The notes: generated by a model not told the origin, from the letters alone. A stretch of 64,000 bases of DNA from an uncultured beta proteobacterium (GCA_903938815.1 CAJAES010000060.1:1-64000); one strand, 5' to 3'. Counted from the stretch's first letter, positions 49,726 through 58,805 are shown. Translations and numbers: made by a program.

Positions 49726-50510
49726 GGGCGTTTCTCCTGGGTTCGCTTGGGGTTGGATGAGGGAGCGGGGGCGGCCGCGAGGTCGGGGCCGAGATCGGTG
49801 AACAGGCGCCGCCTCGGCGCCAGGGCCGCGCGCAGCCCGGCGAGCGGGTCGTCGCGGTCGGCGCCGGGGCGCAGATGGCTCTGCACCGTGCCGATGTGGG
49901 TGCGCATCAGTGCAATGGCGCCGGCATGGTCGCCGGCTTCGAGCGCGGCCACGATCTGGGCGTGATCGGCGCAGGATTGCGCAGCGTCGTGCGTGGACTG
50001 GAACAGGGATGCGATCAGCGTGGTGCGTGCGGTCAGGTCGCGCAGGATGTCGGCCATCAGCGGCCCGCCCAGGCACTCGGCGAGGCACACGTGGAAGTCG
50101 CCGAGCAGGTAGCTGCGCTGCCCCGGCTCGCCGGCCCGGATGGCGGCCTGCTCGGCCTTCACGTGCTGCTTCAGCCGCGTGAGCCGTGTGCGGGGCACCG
50201 GCGCCTCCAGCGCGTGCAGCAGGCCGGTCTCGATGGCGGCGCGGGCGCTGAAGGCCTCCCTGGCTTCGTCCAGCGAAGGCTCGACGACGAACCAGCCGCG
50301 GCGCGCGTCCACATGCACCATGCCGCGGGCCGACAGGCGCGCCATGGCCTCGCGCACCAAGGTGCGGCTCACGCCGAACAGATCGGCCAGCGCCTGCTCG
50401 CCGAGCCGCTGCCCGGGCAGGACCCGACCCGCGAGGATGGCGTCGACGATGCGGTCGGCAATCTGCTGCGGGCTGGTGCGTGCGCTCTGACTTGGTGCCA
50501 TCTGTTCCAT
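49722..50510 (-). CDS. GntR/FadR-family (FCD) regulator
   Basis: A 262-residue regulator. HTH at about 15-75 (QIADRIVDAILAG, LADLFGVSRTLVREAMARL), then an FCD all-helical ligand domain (about 90-220; DFHVCLAE with metal-binding His). The ATG at 50510 is preferred because an upstream TTG would include the operator-like dyad at 50517-50528. It is the first gene of the ABC-transporter/ornithine cyclodeaminase operon and likely controls it. Confidence 0.87.
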   Translation of the reverse strand: MEQMAPSQSARTSPQQIADRIVDAILAGRVLPGQRLGEQALADLFGVSRTLVREAMARLSARGMVHVDARRGWFVVEPSLDEAREAFSARAAIETGLLHALEAPVPRTRLTRLKQHVKAEQAAIRAGEPGQRSYLLGDFHVCLAECLGGPLMADILRDLTARTTLIASLFQSTHDAAQSCADHAQIVAALEAGDHAGAIALMRTHIGTVQSHLRPGADRDDPLAGLRAALAPRRRLFTDLGPDLAAAPAPSSNPKRTQEKRP

Positions 50511-50516
50511 GCGGGT

Positions 50517-50528
50517 CTTGTATGCAAG
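50517..50528. promoter_or_regulatory. Candidate FadR-type GntR operator
   Basis: CTTG-TATG-CAAG lies 6 bp before the GntR start. FCD-type GntR regulators often bind CTTGTATACAAG-like palindromes; here one central base differs. A GTACGCAAAG half-site follows at 50533-50542. Autoregulation of the operon is inferred. Confidence 0.5.
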
Positions 50529-50604
50529 CCACGTACGCAAAGCTCGTGCCAGGCTTTTCGGTTTCCGTTGCGCGGCACGCGCCCTGGCGGGTTAGGCTTG
50601 CACC

Positions 50605-51327
50605 ATGCGCGAATCCAGCGGGGCCGGACCCGACCAGCCACAAGAGCACGAGCACCATCACGGTCACGGTCACGGTCACGGTCACGGTCACGGTCACGGT
50701 CACGGTCACGACCATGGACACGGACACGACCACACCCACGACCACAGCGCCGAAGGCGCCTCGCCGCGCTTCCTCAAGGTGCTGTGGGCTGCCTTGTTCA
50801 TCAACGCCGCGATGTTCGGCGTGGAGCTCTGGGGCGGGCTGGGCGCGGATTCGGTCTCGCTGCTGGCCGACGCGGTGGACTTCTTCGGCGACGCCGCGAG
50901 CTACGCGATCTCTCTGGCGGTGCTGGGCATGGCCGTGGTGTGGCGCTCGCGCGCGGCGTTGCTCAAGGGCCTGACCATGGCGTTCTGGGGCGCCGGCGTG
51001 CTGGCCCTGGCGGGCTGGAATGCCTGGACGGGCAGCAGCCCCGAGCCCGCCACGATGGGCTGGATAGGAGCGCTGGCACTGCTGGCCAACGTGAGCGTGG
51101 CGGTGATGCTCTACGCCTGGCGCGATGGCGACGCCAACATGCGCTCGGTCTGGCTGTGCAGCCGCAACGACGCACTGGGCAACGTGGCCGTGATGGCGGC
51201 GGCCCTGGGTGTCTTCGGCAGCGGTACGGCCTGGCCCGACCTGCTGGTGGCAGCAGCCATGGGCGTGCTGGCGCTCGGCGCCGGACGCTCGGTGGTGGTG
51301 CAGGCGCTTCGGGAACTGCGCGCCTGA
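50605..51327 (+). CDS. CDF-type metal cation transporter with N-terminal His-Gly repeat
   Basis: A 240-residue inner-membrane protein. The first 50 residues are extremely His-rich (HEHHHGHG... then DHTHDH), a cytoplasmic metal-binding leader. About six helices follow; LLADAVDFFGDAASY in helix 2 and SRNDALGNVAV in helix 5 supply the Asp/Asn metal site typical of cation diffusion facilitators. The usual C-terminal cytoplasmic domain is missing, so it is a short CDF. It probably exports Zn, Co or Ni. The His-Gly run is encoded by a perfect hexanucleotide repeat. Confidence 0.87.
   Translation: MRESSGAGPDQPQEHEHHHGHGHGHGHGHGHGHGHDHGHGHDHTHDHSAEGASPRFLKVLWAALFINAAMFGVELWGGLGADSVSLLADAVDFFGDAASYAISLAVLGMAVVWRSRAALLKGLTMAFWGAGVLALAGWNAWTGSSPEPATMGWIGALALLANVSVAVMLYAWRDGDANMRSVWLCSRNDALGNVAVMAAALGVFGSGTAWPDLLVAAAMGVLALGAGRSVVVQALRELRA
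50662..50709 (+). repeat. (GGTCAC)8 repeat coding for Gly-His
   Basis: Eight perfect tandem copies of GGTCAC within the metal-transporter gene. Each copy adds one Gly-His pair. Changes in copy number by slippage would keep the frame, so they would alter only the length of the His-rich leader. Confidence 0.9.
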
Positions 51328-51429
51328 CGCACCCGCGAGTCCACGCGGCAGCGGCCGGCGAAACCAGCGCGACAGACAGGGCCAAGCTCGCCAGGCCGGG
51401 CGCCGCCGGGCAAGGGCTACAGTCGGCCC

Positions 51430-52161
51430 ATGGCATATGAACTCCACTACTGGCCGACGATCCAGGGCCGCGGCGAATTCGTCCGGCTGGCGCTGGAAGC
51501 CGCAGGCGCGCCCTATGTCGACGTCGCGCGCGGTGCCGAAGAGGCGGGGATGGGCACCCCCGCCCTGCTGCGCTGCATGGCCGACAAGACCCTCGCGACG
51601 CCGCCCTTCGCGCCGCCCTTCCTGCGCGACGGCCACGTGCTGATAGGGCAGACGGCCGCCATCCTGCACTACCTGGCCCCTACGCTGAAGCTGGTGGGGC
51701 GCAGCGAGGCGGCACGCGCCTGGACGCAGCAGATCCAGCTGACCATCGCCGACGTGGTGGCCGAGGCGCATGACACGCACCACCCGATATCGAGCAGCCT
51801 GTACTACGAAGACCAGAAGGCCGAGGCGCTGCGCCGGGCGCAGGTCTTCTGCAGCGAGCGCCTGCCGAAGTACCTGCCCTGGTTCGAGACCATCGTCACG
51901 CGCAACCCTGCGGGGCCGCGCCATCTGGTGGGTGGCAAGCTGAGCTATGCCGATCTGTCGCTGTTCCAGCTGATCGAGGGCCTGCGCTACGCCTTTCCGC
52001 GAGCCACGCAGGCGGTGCTGGCCCGCACGCCGGGCATCGTGCGGCTGCACGGGCGGGTGGCCTCGCTGCCGCGCGTGGCGGCCTATCTGCGCAGTGAGCG
52101 GCGTCTCCCGTTCAACGAGCAGGGAATCTTCCGCTGCTACCCGGAGCTCGACCTCCCCTGA
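51430..52161 (+). CDS. Glutathione S-transferase family protein
   Basis: A 243-residue GST. The N-terminal thioredoxin-like domain starts ELHYWPTIQGRGEFVRLALE, typical of sigma/alpha-like GSTs, with GQTAAILHYLAP for the glutathione Ser site; the helical C-terminal domain has LSYADLSLFQLIEGL. It may detoxify electrophiles. It stands 100 bp after the metal-transporter gene on the same strand; no functional link is evident. Confidence 0.87.
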   Translation: MAYELHYWPTIQGRGEFVRLALEAAGAPYVDVARGAEEAGMGTPALLRCMADKTLATPPFAPPFLRDGHVLIGQTAAILHYLAPTLKLVGRSEAARAWTQQIQLTIADVVAEAHDTHHPISSSLYYEDQKAEALRRAQVFCSERLPKYLPWFETIVTRNPAGPRHLVGGKLSYADLSLFQLIEGLRYAFPRATQAVLARTPGIVRLHGRVASLPRVAAYLRSERRLPFNEQGIFRCYPELDLP

Positions 52162-52220
52162 CGAACCCGGTCGGGTATGCGCAGAGGGCCGTCAGGCGGG
52201 GCGCTTATGCTCCGGCCCCC

Positions 52221-52811
52221 ATGCACCTCACCATCTTCGACACACCGCTGGTCCGGACGATCCTGCGCGGCGCCTCGGTGGCCTTTCTCAAGCTCAGCGG
52301 CTGGAAGGTCGAAGGCGCGCTGCCGCCCTCGGCCAGCAAGTGCGTGCTCATCGCCGCGCCTCACACCAGCAACTGGGACCTGCCCTACACGCTGATGGCC
52401 GCCTATGCGCTGCGCCTGAACCCGTACTGGATGGGAAAGAGCTCGATCTTCCGGCCTCCCTTCGGGCCGCTGATGCGCTGGCTGGGCGGCATTGCCGTCA
52501 ACCGCGAGCAGAGCACCAACCTGGTGGCCGCATCGGCCGCGGCGCTGCAGGCCGCCGACGGGCCGGTGCAGCTGATCGTGCCGCCGGAGGGCACGCGCAG
52601 CAAGACGCGGCATTGGAAGACCGGCTTCTACTACATCGCCCTCACGGCCAAGGTGCCGATCCTGATGGCCTACATGGACTACCCGAACAAGCGTGTCGGC
52701 CTCGGCCCGACGTTCGAGCCCACCGGCGACGTCGAGCGTGACATGGCCGCGATCAAGGCCTGGTACGCGCCGTTCAAGGGGCGCAACGTGCAGCAGTTCG
52801 ACGCCGACTGA
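52221..52811 (+). CDS. PlsC-like acyltransferase
   Basis: A 196-residue lysophospholipid-acyltransferase-fold protein. The catalytic HX4D is at His 48-Asp 53 (PHTSNWD) and the phosphate-binding block is PPEGTRSK near residue 120. The NWD variant and small size fit a subgroup of 1-acylglycerol-3-phosphate acyltransferase homologues that may acylate lipids other than phosphatidate precursors. Membrane-associated, facing the cytoplasm. It is followed by a convergent lipoprotein gene. Confidence 0.87.
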   Translation: MHLTIFDTPLVRTILRGASVAFLKLSGWKVEGALPPSASKCVLIAAPHTSNWDLPYTLMAAYALRLNPYWMGKSSIFRPPFGPLMRWLGGIAVNREQSTNLVAASAAALQAADGPVQLIVPPEGTRSKTRHWKTGFYYIALTAKVPILMAYMDYPNKRVGLGPTFEPTGDVERDMAAIKAWYAPFKGRNVQQFDAD

Positions 52812-52830
52812 GGCGCAGCGGCCGGGCCTC
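52810..52830. terminator. Possible convergent terminator stem
   Basis: GAGGC (52810-52814) and GCCTC (52826-52830) can pair around an 11-nt GC-rich loop in the 21-bp gap between the acyltransferase stop and the convergent lipoprotein gene. A weak candidate with no T-run. Confidence 0.3.
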
Positions 52831-52832
52831 GC

Positions 52833-53558
52833 TCAGCGCAGCTTGGGCACGGCCTGCTCGCCCAGCCCCTGCAACGGCCCCAGGGGATTGCGGCGGACCT
52901 CCTCCTCCAGGATCAGTGGCTGGCCGCCGATCAGCTCGTACACCATGAGTTCGTCCACGAACACCAGAAGCACCTCGACGCTCCAGCCGGTAGTGCGTGT
53001 CTCGCGCTTGAAGTCCAGCGAATCGAGCCAGAAGTTGCCCACGCGGTGGCGCGCCGTCTTGCGCACCGAGATCGCGTAGGCGATGCAACGCTTGCCCGCC
53101 TGCAGGCAGCGGCTGATTCCCTTGTCCACGTCCTCGGGCTTGATGAGTGCGGCCGCGGCGAAGCGCTGCATCACTTCACCGAAGTGCAGCAGGCGGATCG
53201 AAGGGTCACGGTACGGGTCCAGGCCCTGCGCGTGCGCATCGGCGCGCGTGGACTTGAAGGGCTCCAGCACCGCCAGGGACTTCACGGCATCGTCGTAGCT
53301 GCTCCAGGCCGACACCACCTCGTCGCGCGAGCTGGGCAGAAGCGAGGCGCAGCCGCCCAGCACGGCGACCGACAGGCCGACGAGCAGGGCTGCGGAGCCG
53401 GCGCGGGCGGCCCGGACGGCTCGAGGGGCACGCGCGGCGCGGCCGACACACTCACCCGGCTCCCCCGGCGCGCCGGACAAGGCCAGCATCGGAAACGCCA
53501 CGGGGGCGCGCCGTGCGGAGGGCGCGCAACTCGCGCGTGGGAGCAGGGATGAATCCAC
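52833..53558 (-). CDS. Hypothetical lipoprotein
   Basis: Up to 241 residues. A lipobox VAVLGGC lies at about residues 64-70, unusually far from the ATG at 53558; an ATG at 53489 shortens the leader but still leaves about 45 residues before the Cys, so the true start may be a rare codon. The mature domain (about 170 residues) begins SLLPSSRDEVVSAWSSYDDAV and includes RDPSIRLLHFGEVMQRFA and a beta-rich C-terminus. It resembles no family that I recognise; envelope location is the main prediction. Confidence 0.68.
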   Translation of the reverse strand: MDSSLLPRASCAPSARRAPVAFPMLALSGAPGEPGECVGRAARAPRAVRAARAGSAALLVGLSVAVLGGCASLLPSSRDEVVSAWSSYDDAVKSLAVLEPFKSTRADAHAQGLDPYRDPSIRLLHFGEVMQRFAAAALIKPEDVDKGISRCLQAGKRCIAYAISVRKTARHRVGNFWLDSLDFKRETRTTGWSVEVLLVFVDELMVYELIGGQPLILEEEVRRNPLGPLQGLGEQAVPKLR

Positions 53559-53579
53559 GGTCGGCGCGCGCCCCGGCGA

Positions 53580-54263
53580 TCAGCTCGTCGCCGTTTCCAC
53601 TGACTTGCGCAGGCGTGCAGTGGCCGCCGCGACATCAGCCTCGAACTCCTTCCAACGAGAGGCCGAGGCGGACTTCATGCGCGCCAGCGTGGCCTCGGTC
53701 GTCTTGACATCGCCCTGCAGCGTCGCGATGCTGCCGTCGAGCACGACGCGAGCGTCGGCCGTCGCCGTCGAGGCCTTCTTCGTGAGGCCGTTCACCGCGA
53801 CACGGGCGCTGGCGATGTCGCGCTCGGCACTGGCGATGAAGCGGTCACGCGTGGCCGTGCCGGATGTGTCGGCATAGTCGAACTTGGCCATGGCCTTGAT
53901 GGCGTCCTTGGTCGCGCCCGGCATCACGAGCCGGCCCGAGCGGTCCTGGATCTGACCCACGGGAATCGCCACGTCATGCCGGCCGATGCCGATGAAACCG
54001 CCCGCGCCGACGATGATGTAGGAGACGTTGCGCTGGGTGTCGATGATCAGGTCCTCGACCTTGCCCACCTTGTCGCCCGCCTCGTTGTAGATGTTCTTGC
54101 CCATCAACGTCTTCTTCACGCTCCAGCCCATCGCCGTGAGGGTGGTCTCGACTTCCTTGGACTGCGTGGTGACACCGGCCACCTGGCTGAAGGCCGGGCC
54201 GGCGAAAAGCAGCGAGGCGGCGATGGCGAGAGCGCCGAGGGGGAGCGAGAGCGACTTGTTCAT
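53580..54263 (-). CDS. Exported PRC-barrel protein
   Basis: A 227-residue protein with a signal peptide ending PAFSQ. Residues about 47-110 form a PRC-barrel (LMGKNIYNEAGDKVGKVEDLIID, then YIIVGAGGFIGIGRHDVAIP), a beta-barrel that often senses or binds partners. The remainder is helical with a coiled-coil look (KTTEATLARMKSASASRWKEFEADVAAAT). Related proteins are common stress-associated envelope proteins. Followed by the hypothetical lipoprotein 22 bp downstream. Confidence 0.82.
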   Translation of the reverse strand: MNKSLSLPLGALAIAASLLFAGPAFSQVAGVTTQSKEVETTLTAMGWSVKKTLMGKNIYNEAGDKVGKVEDLIIDTQRNVSYIIVGAGGFIGIGRHDVAIPVGQIQDRSGRLVMPGATKDAIKAMAKFDYADTSGTATRDRFIASAERDIASARVAVNGLTKKASTATADARVVLDGSIATLQGDVKTTEATLARMKSASASRWKEFEADVAAATARLRKSVETATS

Positions 54264-54377
54264 GGATTGATCCTTCGTTTCTTGACTGAAGGACGTTTGT
54301 AGAACGATCCGCGCGGGGGGTCTGTGCGGTGGGGCACGGGCGAGACGCCGTGCCTCAGGCCGCCGCAGGAGAGAGCC

Positions 54378-54875
54378 TCAGTGCTTGTGTGCGGCGGCAC
54401 CCTCGCGTGGCTTCTGCACCCAGACGCTCACTTCCCGCTCGCCGGCGAGTTCGAACCGCAACCAGAGCGGAAAGCGGTCTCCTTCCTTCAGCGGCGCAAC
54501 GAGGCCGACCAGCATCAGGTGCAGTTCGCCACCATGGCGCAACCTGAGTTCAGCGCCAGCCGGCAGGGCGAGCGAGTCGACCTGGCGCATGCGCATCACG
54601 TCGCCATCCATCATGCTGCGATGGATCTCCACGGAGGCGGACGCTGGGGTGCGGGCGCCCAGCAACCGGTCGCCCTTTTGTCCGGTGTTCTTCAGGGTGC
54701 GGAAGTACACCGCACCGACGCTCGCGGCGGGTGGCGTCGGCGTCGCGTAGGGATGGTCGATGAGCAGCGCGCCCGCCTTGAAGTCATGGGCCGACGCGTG
54801 GCCGCATGCCAGGATCACCCAGGCGAGGATCGATCGCCTGGTCTGCCAGCCAAAGGAATGCAACAGAACGCTCAT
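54378..54875 (-). CDS. Periplasmic copper chaperone, PCu(A)C type
   Basis: A 165-residue protein with a short signal sequence (SILAWVILACGHASA). The Cu(I) site pattern H-x-x-M, M, H-x-M is present: His 85, Met 88/89, Met 94/96 and HLM at 119-121. PCu(A)C proteins deliver copper to cytochrome oxidase or handle periplasmic copper. A longer start at 54914 is possible; 54875 gives the better signal peptide. It closes the MbnP/MbnH operon. Confidence 0.9.
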   Translation of the reverse strand: MSVLLHSFGWQTRRSILAWVILACGHASAHDFKAGALLIDHPYATPTPPAASVGAVYFRTLKNTGQKGDRLLGARTPASASVEIHRSMMDGDVMRMRQVDSLALPAGAELRLRHGGELHLMLVGLVAPLKEGDRFPLWLRFELAGEREVSVWVQKPREGAAAHKH

Positions 54876-54916
54876 CGGGGGTTCTCGATCGGTCTCGGCA
54901 GGGGACGTGGCCATGC

Positions 54917-56167
54917 TCACCAGCCCGCGCCAAGCAGTTCGGGGTGGCGCCAGATAAGGCGTATCGCGACGTGGGTGCTGCGCCCCTGCACGCCGCTCTC
55001 GGTACCGCCTTCCAGGGCGACCTGAAATCGCTCGAAGGGCGTATGCAACAGCGATGCGGTCCAGCGGTTCACCGGGCCACCCTGGGCCAGGCCAGCTTCG
55101 CGCGAAACCAGCGTGGCACCCACACCGGTCAAGGAGTTGCCGGGCACGAGTCGTTCCAGCCGAAGCGCGCCAGCCCAGCGGTCGTCGAATTGCCACGCGG
55201 CATCGGCCCAGACACCCTTCACTTTGGCCCGGTAGTCTGCGTCGCCGCTCAGCGAGTAGAGCGCACCGCGCTCGCGCCTGGCCAGGCCCGCCACGCTGAG
55301 CGTCAGGGCACTGTCTTCGGGCGCCCACTGCAGGCTGCCGCCCAGCACGTCCACGCGGCCATCGAAACAGACGAGCTGGCGCAGACTGGCACGGCAATCC
55401 GGGCTGCTATGCAGGTGTCCGCTGGCCCCTGCCGACATCACGGCGGCGCCGCGGCCTTCAGGCTGCAGGCGGGCGGAAAAAACGTGAACGTCGAGATGAT
55501 CCCAACCGAGCTGCAGATGCACGGTGGGCACGGGCTTGCCGCGGGGGCCGCCGGGAAATGCCTGGCCGCGCCACAGCCCCAGTTCGACACCCCGAAGGCC
55601 GCGCTCCACCGCGCGACGCCAGGCGAACGAGGCACCGTCGTCGGCCCACATGTCGTTGAGGACAGCGCGCTTGGCCATTGGCGCCTGGCTGAAGCGGTCG
55701 AAGTGGCCGGCACCGTCGATGGGAGCACCCATGCGCACGGTGTCGCGGCCTAGCCCGAGTTGAAACTCGTCGTCCTCGCGCTCCCAGCGCGCCTGCAGAC
55801 GCGCAGCCTCCACGTGCGCGCGATCCCGGTCGTGCACACCCAATGCCACGTGGGCGCCCCAGCGCTCGCTGATCCGGGCGGCGGCGTCCACCGTGACGTG
55901 CTCCACATGCAAGCCACCCCGCTGATCGCGCGGCGCACTGCCATAGATCAGAACGCCGGGCCACTGAGGCGTGGGCCAGGGCTGCCTCGCCTCCACGGCC
56001 AGCACCGCCGCTGCGGCACCCACGCGCCATCCGGGCGCGTCCGGCAGCGCGTCGGCACCGGGCTCGTGCGCCGCTGCCCACCCCATGCCCAGCAGCACCG
56101 AAAGGCCAGCCGCCAGGGTGGCGCAGCGCCGGCCTGCACGCCGGCGCGGCTTGGGCTCCGGCGTCAT
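54917..56167 (-). CDS. Predicted outer-membrane beta-barrel protein of the copper operon
   Basis: A 416-residue protein. A basic stretch (PKPRRRAGRR) and hydrophobic segment ending WAAAH form an export signal. The mature part alternates polar and apolar residues in amphipathic strands, with HVTVDAAARISERWGAHVALGV, FQLGLGRDTVRMGAP and SLLHTPFERFQVALEGGTE, and ends in an aromatic residue (Trp), as barrel proteins do. No named family is recognised. The gene lies 13 bp after the di-heme enzyme gene, so it may be the outer-membrane partner for copper uptake or export. Confidence 0.75.
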   Translation of the reverse strand: MTPEPKPRRRAGRRCATLAAGLSVLLGMGWAAAHEPGADALPDAPGWRVGAAAAVLAVEARQPWPTPQWPGVLIYGSAPRDQRGGLHVEHVTVDAAARISERWGAHVALGVHDRDRAHVEAARLQARWEREDDEFQLGLGRDTVRMGAPIDGAGHFDRFSQAPMAKRAVLNDMWADDGASFAWRRAVERGLRGVELGLWRGQAFPGGPRGKPVPTVHLQLGWDHLDVHVFSARLQPEGRGAAVMSAGASGHLHSSPDCRASLRQLVCFDGRVDVLGGSLQWAPEDSALTLSVAGLARRERGALYSLSGDADYRAKVKGVWADAAWQFDDRWAGALRLERLVPGNSLTGVGATLVSREAGLAQGGPVNRWTASLLHTPFERFQVALEGGTESGVQGRSTHVAIRLIWRHPELLGAGW

Positions 56168-56180
56168 GGCGGCGGGACAC

Positions 56181-57386
56181 TCAGCGCTGGACGAACGGAT
56201 CGGCAAAGCGCGGGTCGTTGAGGAATTCATGGTCGGTCAGGGAATGGAGGAATTCGACGATGTCGGCCTGTTCTTGCTCGCTCAGGTCGATTCGGCTGAT
56301 CAGATCGCTCTTGTATGGATTGGCGCGGCCGTCTCCGGCCAGCGGGCCGCTGGTGATGTGCCGCCCGCCAGCGGCATAGAACCGCAATGCCTCGGCCAGA
56401 GTCGCGATGCTGCCGTCGTGCATGTAGGGTGCGGTGACGCCGACGTTGCGCAAGCTCGCGGCGCGGAACCTTCCCATGTCTTCGGCACGCGCGGTCAGCT
56501 CGAATACGCCACGGTTGCCATCTGGAAAGCCACCCTTGCCGTCGATGTTGTAGAGGCCGGTATTGCTGAACGGCGTCTCGACGATGCGACTGGCCGCATG
56601 CACGATCTGGTCGTTGAAGTTGAAGCTGCCATGGCAGTGGAAGCACTCCGCCTTCTCACCGAAGAACAGGTTCATCCCCCGGGTCTGCGCCGGGCTCAGG
56701 GTGGCCCGGCCCTGCAGGTAGCGGTCGTAGAGGCTGTTGCCGGAGATCAGGGCGCGCTGGAAGGACGCGATGGCGCGGATGATGTTGCCCCAGTTCAGCG
56801 GAGCAGCCTCCCCCGGGAACGCCGCCGAGAAGCGCGCTGCATAGGCAGCGTCGTCGCGCAGACGCTGCAGCACGGCATCCTTGTTGGCATCGTTGACGCC
56901 CATCTCGACCGGGCTGTCGCCGAACAGCGGGGTCTCCATCTGCCGCTCCAGCGTCACGAGGGCCGGATTGGCCCAGGTGAGCGTCGCGTTGTAGACGACG
57001 TTCGACAGATGCTGCGCGCCACGGGGGTGCGGCTCGCCGGTGGCGCCGCGCGCCGTGGCGCGACCGTCGGAGAACGCCTTGTCCTGATGGTGGCAGCTGC
57101 CGCAACTCTGGGTGCCGTTGCCCGACAGGCGCCGGTCATGGAACAGGTGGCGCCCCAGTTCGACCTTGGCCGACGACATCGGGTTGTCGGCGGGCGCCTT
57201 GGGTGTCGGGAAGTAGGCGGGCAGGCTCCACGCCCAGCTATCGCTGGCCGGCCGGGTCTCGGTGACGGTGGTGCTGCCACCGCCACAGGCCGTGAGCCCG
57301 GCGACCCACACAGCCGCCGTCGCACACGCCACCAGCCCTCTGGCGGCCCGCCACACGGCGGGCCGATGAGGTCTGGACCCGATCAC
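56181..57386 (-). CDS. mbnH: MbnH-like di-heme enzyme (cytochrome c peroxidase/MauG family)
   Basis: A 401-residue lipoprotein from a GTG start that overlaps the MbnP stop by 4 nt (lipobox LTAC, Cys 34). Two heme c sites: CGSCHH (95-100) and CFHCHG (248-253). FDRRLSGN-like and AFSDGRATARG blocks are typical of the family. MbnH oxidises a conserved Trp of its partner MbnP to kynurenine, creating a copper site. The pairing with MbnP here is the main evidence; generic peroxidase activity is the alternative. Confidence 0.88.
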   Translation of the reverse strand: MIGSRPHRPAVWRAARGLVACATAAVWVAGLTACGGGSTTVTETRPASDSWAWSLPAYFPTPKAPADNPMSSAKVELGRHLFHDRRLSGNGTQSCGSCHHQDKAFSDGRATARGATGEPHPRGAQHLSNVVYNATLTWANPALVTLERQMETPLFGDSPVEMGVNDANKDAVLQRLRDDAAYAARFSAAFPGEAAPLNWGNIIRAIASFQRALISGNSLYDRYLQGRATLSPAQTRGMNLFFGEKAECFHCHGSFNFNDQIVHAASRIVETPFSNTGLYNIDGKGGFPDGNRGVFELTARAEDMGRFRAASLRNVGVTAPYMHDGSIATLAEALRFYAAGGRHITSGPLAGDGRANPYKSDLISRIDLSEQEQADIVEFLHSLTDHEFLNDPRFADPFVQR

Positions 57387-58303
57387 TTGGCGATCGCCTT
57401 GAACAGGGATTGCGCCGCGCCGCCCGCCAGAGGCAAGCCGGTACCGGTGCCGTCGGCCTTCCAGTCGATGGCCAGCGCCTCGAAGACCTTCAGGCACTCG
57501 GGATCGGTGCCGCCGGACATGCAACCCGGCGCGCTGGCCTGGTTGCGCGTGATGTCGGTGCCTGCGAGCAAGGCCATCAGGTCCACCGCGATCTTCTGCG
57601 TGGCCGGGTTGAACGACGCGAGGCGCACATTCATCCGGTTCGGCGCCAGACAGCTGACAGTCTCACCGCTGGCCGGGTTGCCGGTGCAACCCGTCGAGCC
57701 GAGATGGAAGTTGAAGGTGTTGGCCGTCCAGGTGCCAGTCGCGCCGGCCGGATCGGTGACCTCGATCTTGGCGAACTTGCGGCCCGACTGCCAGCTCCAG
57801 GCCATGGCCTGGATGTCCAGCGGCTTGGTGGCCGTGGCGTAGTCGCTGTGATTCAACGCATAGGGCACCCCCATCGTCAACTCCACGCCGACGTAACTGC
57901 CGGCAGGCACCGTGCCCTTGATGAACGCGTTCGTCGCTGCGGTTCCGGCAGAGCAGGAGCCGACGCCGTTCTCAAGATCGATGAGCGTCATGCTGTTCTC
58001 GCCGACCGAGAGGTTCCAGTCGTCGTTGGCGCCGAGGGTCAGCGGGACTTTCGTGCCATCCGCCTTGACCATCTGCACGTTCGAGACATACAGACGGAAG
58101 TCCTTGATCTGCGCGTCGACCGCCGGGCTGCCCAGGGCAGTGACTGCGGTGCCGCACTGCACCGATGTCGCGCCCGAAACGGCCGCGAATTCGAGCGTCA
58201 CGGCCTGTGGGCCGTCATCGCCACCGCCGCCGCCGCAGGCGACGAGGGTGGCGGCAGAAGCCACGAGGGTGAGCGAGAGAAGCTTGGTACGAGTGGTCTT
58301 CAT
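57383..58303 (-). CDS. mbnP: MbnP-like copper-binding lipoprotein
   Basis: A 306-residue lipoprotein (lipobox LVAC, Cys 23). It has the family's features: six further Cys (50, 117, 206, 218, 261, 270) that could form three disulfides, the MAWSWQSGRKF block (167-177) with candidate Trp residues for conversion to kynurenine, and FNFHLGSTGC with a His before Cys 206. The family was first named for its four-Cys motif and association with a di-heme enzyme. The MbnH-like gene overlaps its 3' end by 4 nt. Confidence 0.88.
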   Translation of the reverse strand: MKTTRTKLLSLTLVASAATLVACGGGGGDDGPQAVTLEFAAVSGATSVQCGTAVTALGSPAVDAQIKDFRLYVSNVQMVKADGTKVPLTLGANDDWNLSVGENSMTLIDLENGVGSCSAGTAATNAFIKGTVPAGSYVGVELTMGVPYALNHSDYATATKPLDIQAMAWSWQSGRKFAKIEVTDPAGATGTWTANTFNFHLGSTGCTGNPASGETVSCLAPNRMNVRLASFNPATQKIAVDLMALLAGTDITRNQASAPGCMSGGTDPECLKVFEALAIDWKADGTGTGLPLAGGAAQSLFKAIAK

Positions 58304-58400
58304 GATGGTCTTTTCCGATGGTTTCGGGCACTGGGGCCCAGGTCTTGGAAGGGTTGGGCGATGCCGCCTCTGGCGGCCGGGCGCCCGTGGAAGCAATGCG

Positions 58401-58703
58401 TCAGTCGGTGTTCAGGCGCAGACGTCCGTCCGGGTCGAACGACCAGGGCGCTCGCAAATCGCTGACCGTGCGCGCCGGCTCATCGGCGGGCCGATGCAGG
58501 ACGGTCGCTGCGGTCCATTCGGGCTCGGCGAGTCCACGCGGCGGCAAAGCCGTCAGAACGGCTTCGGCGCTGACGCCAGGACGGCGGGATTCCGCTGGAA
58601 ACGGAGGGCCGGACAACCCACCACCCACGACCAGCGCAACCCCGTAGATCGCCACGACCGCCAGCAGATGCAGGCCGGCAATGACGCGAACGCGGGTCTT
58701 CAA
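58401..58703 (-). CDS. Small membrane-anchored hypothetical protein of the copper operon
   Basis: A 100-residue protein from a TTG at 58703 that has GGGAG 7 nt upstream; longer starts would add an Arg-rich leader. One transmembrane segment (VIAGLHLLAVVAIYGVALVV) near the N-terminus and a periplasmic tail of about 65 residues ending WSFDPDGRLRLNTD. No family recognised. Its position between the DUF2946 and MbnP genes suggests a copper role. Confidence 0.6.
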   Translation of the reverse strand: MKTRVRVIAGLHLLAVVAIYGVALVVGGGLSGPPFPAESRRPGVSAEAVLTALPPRGLAEPEWTAATVLHRPADEPARTVSDLRAPWSFDPDGRLRLNTD

Positions 58704-58805
58704 GGAAGAACTCCCGATGGCCGTGCGGAAACGACGCGCACGGCAACGAAACATGACCCGTGGCACCGCGCTATGCGCGATGACCTTCAGGCCGTCGTCA
58801 GGGGA

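Noticed and set aside
50640..50710. Short repeat array considered as a CRISPR-like structure
   Set aside because: Six-base perfect units without spacers inside a transporter gene; they encode a Gly-His run.
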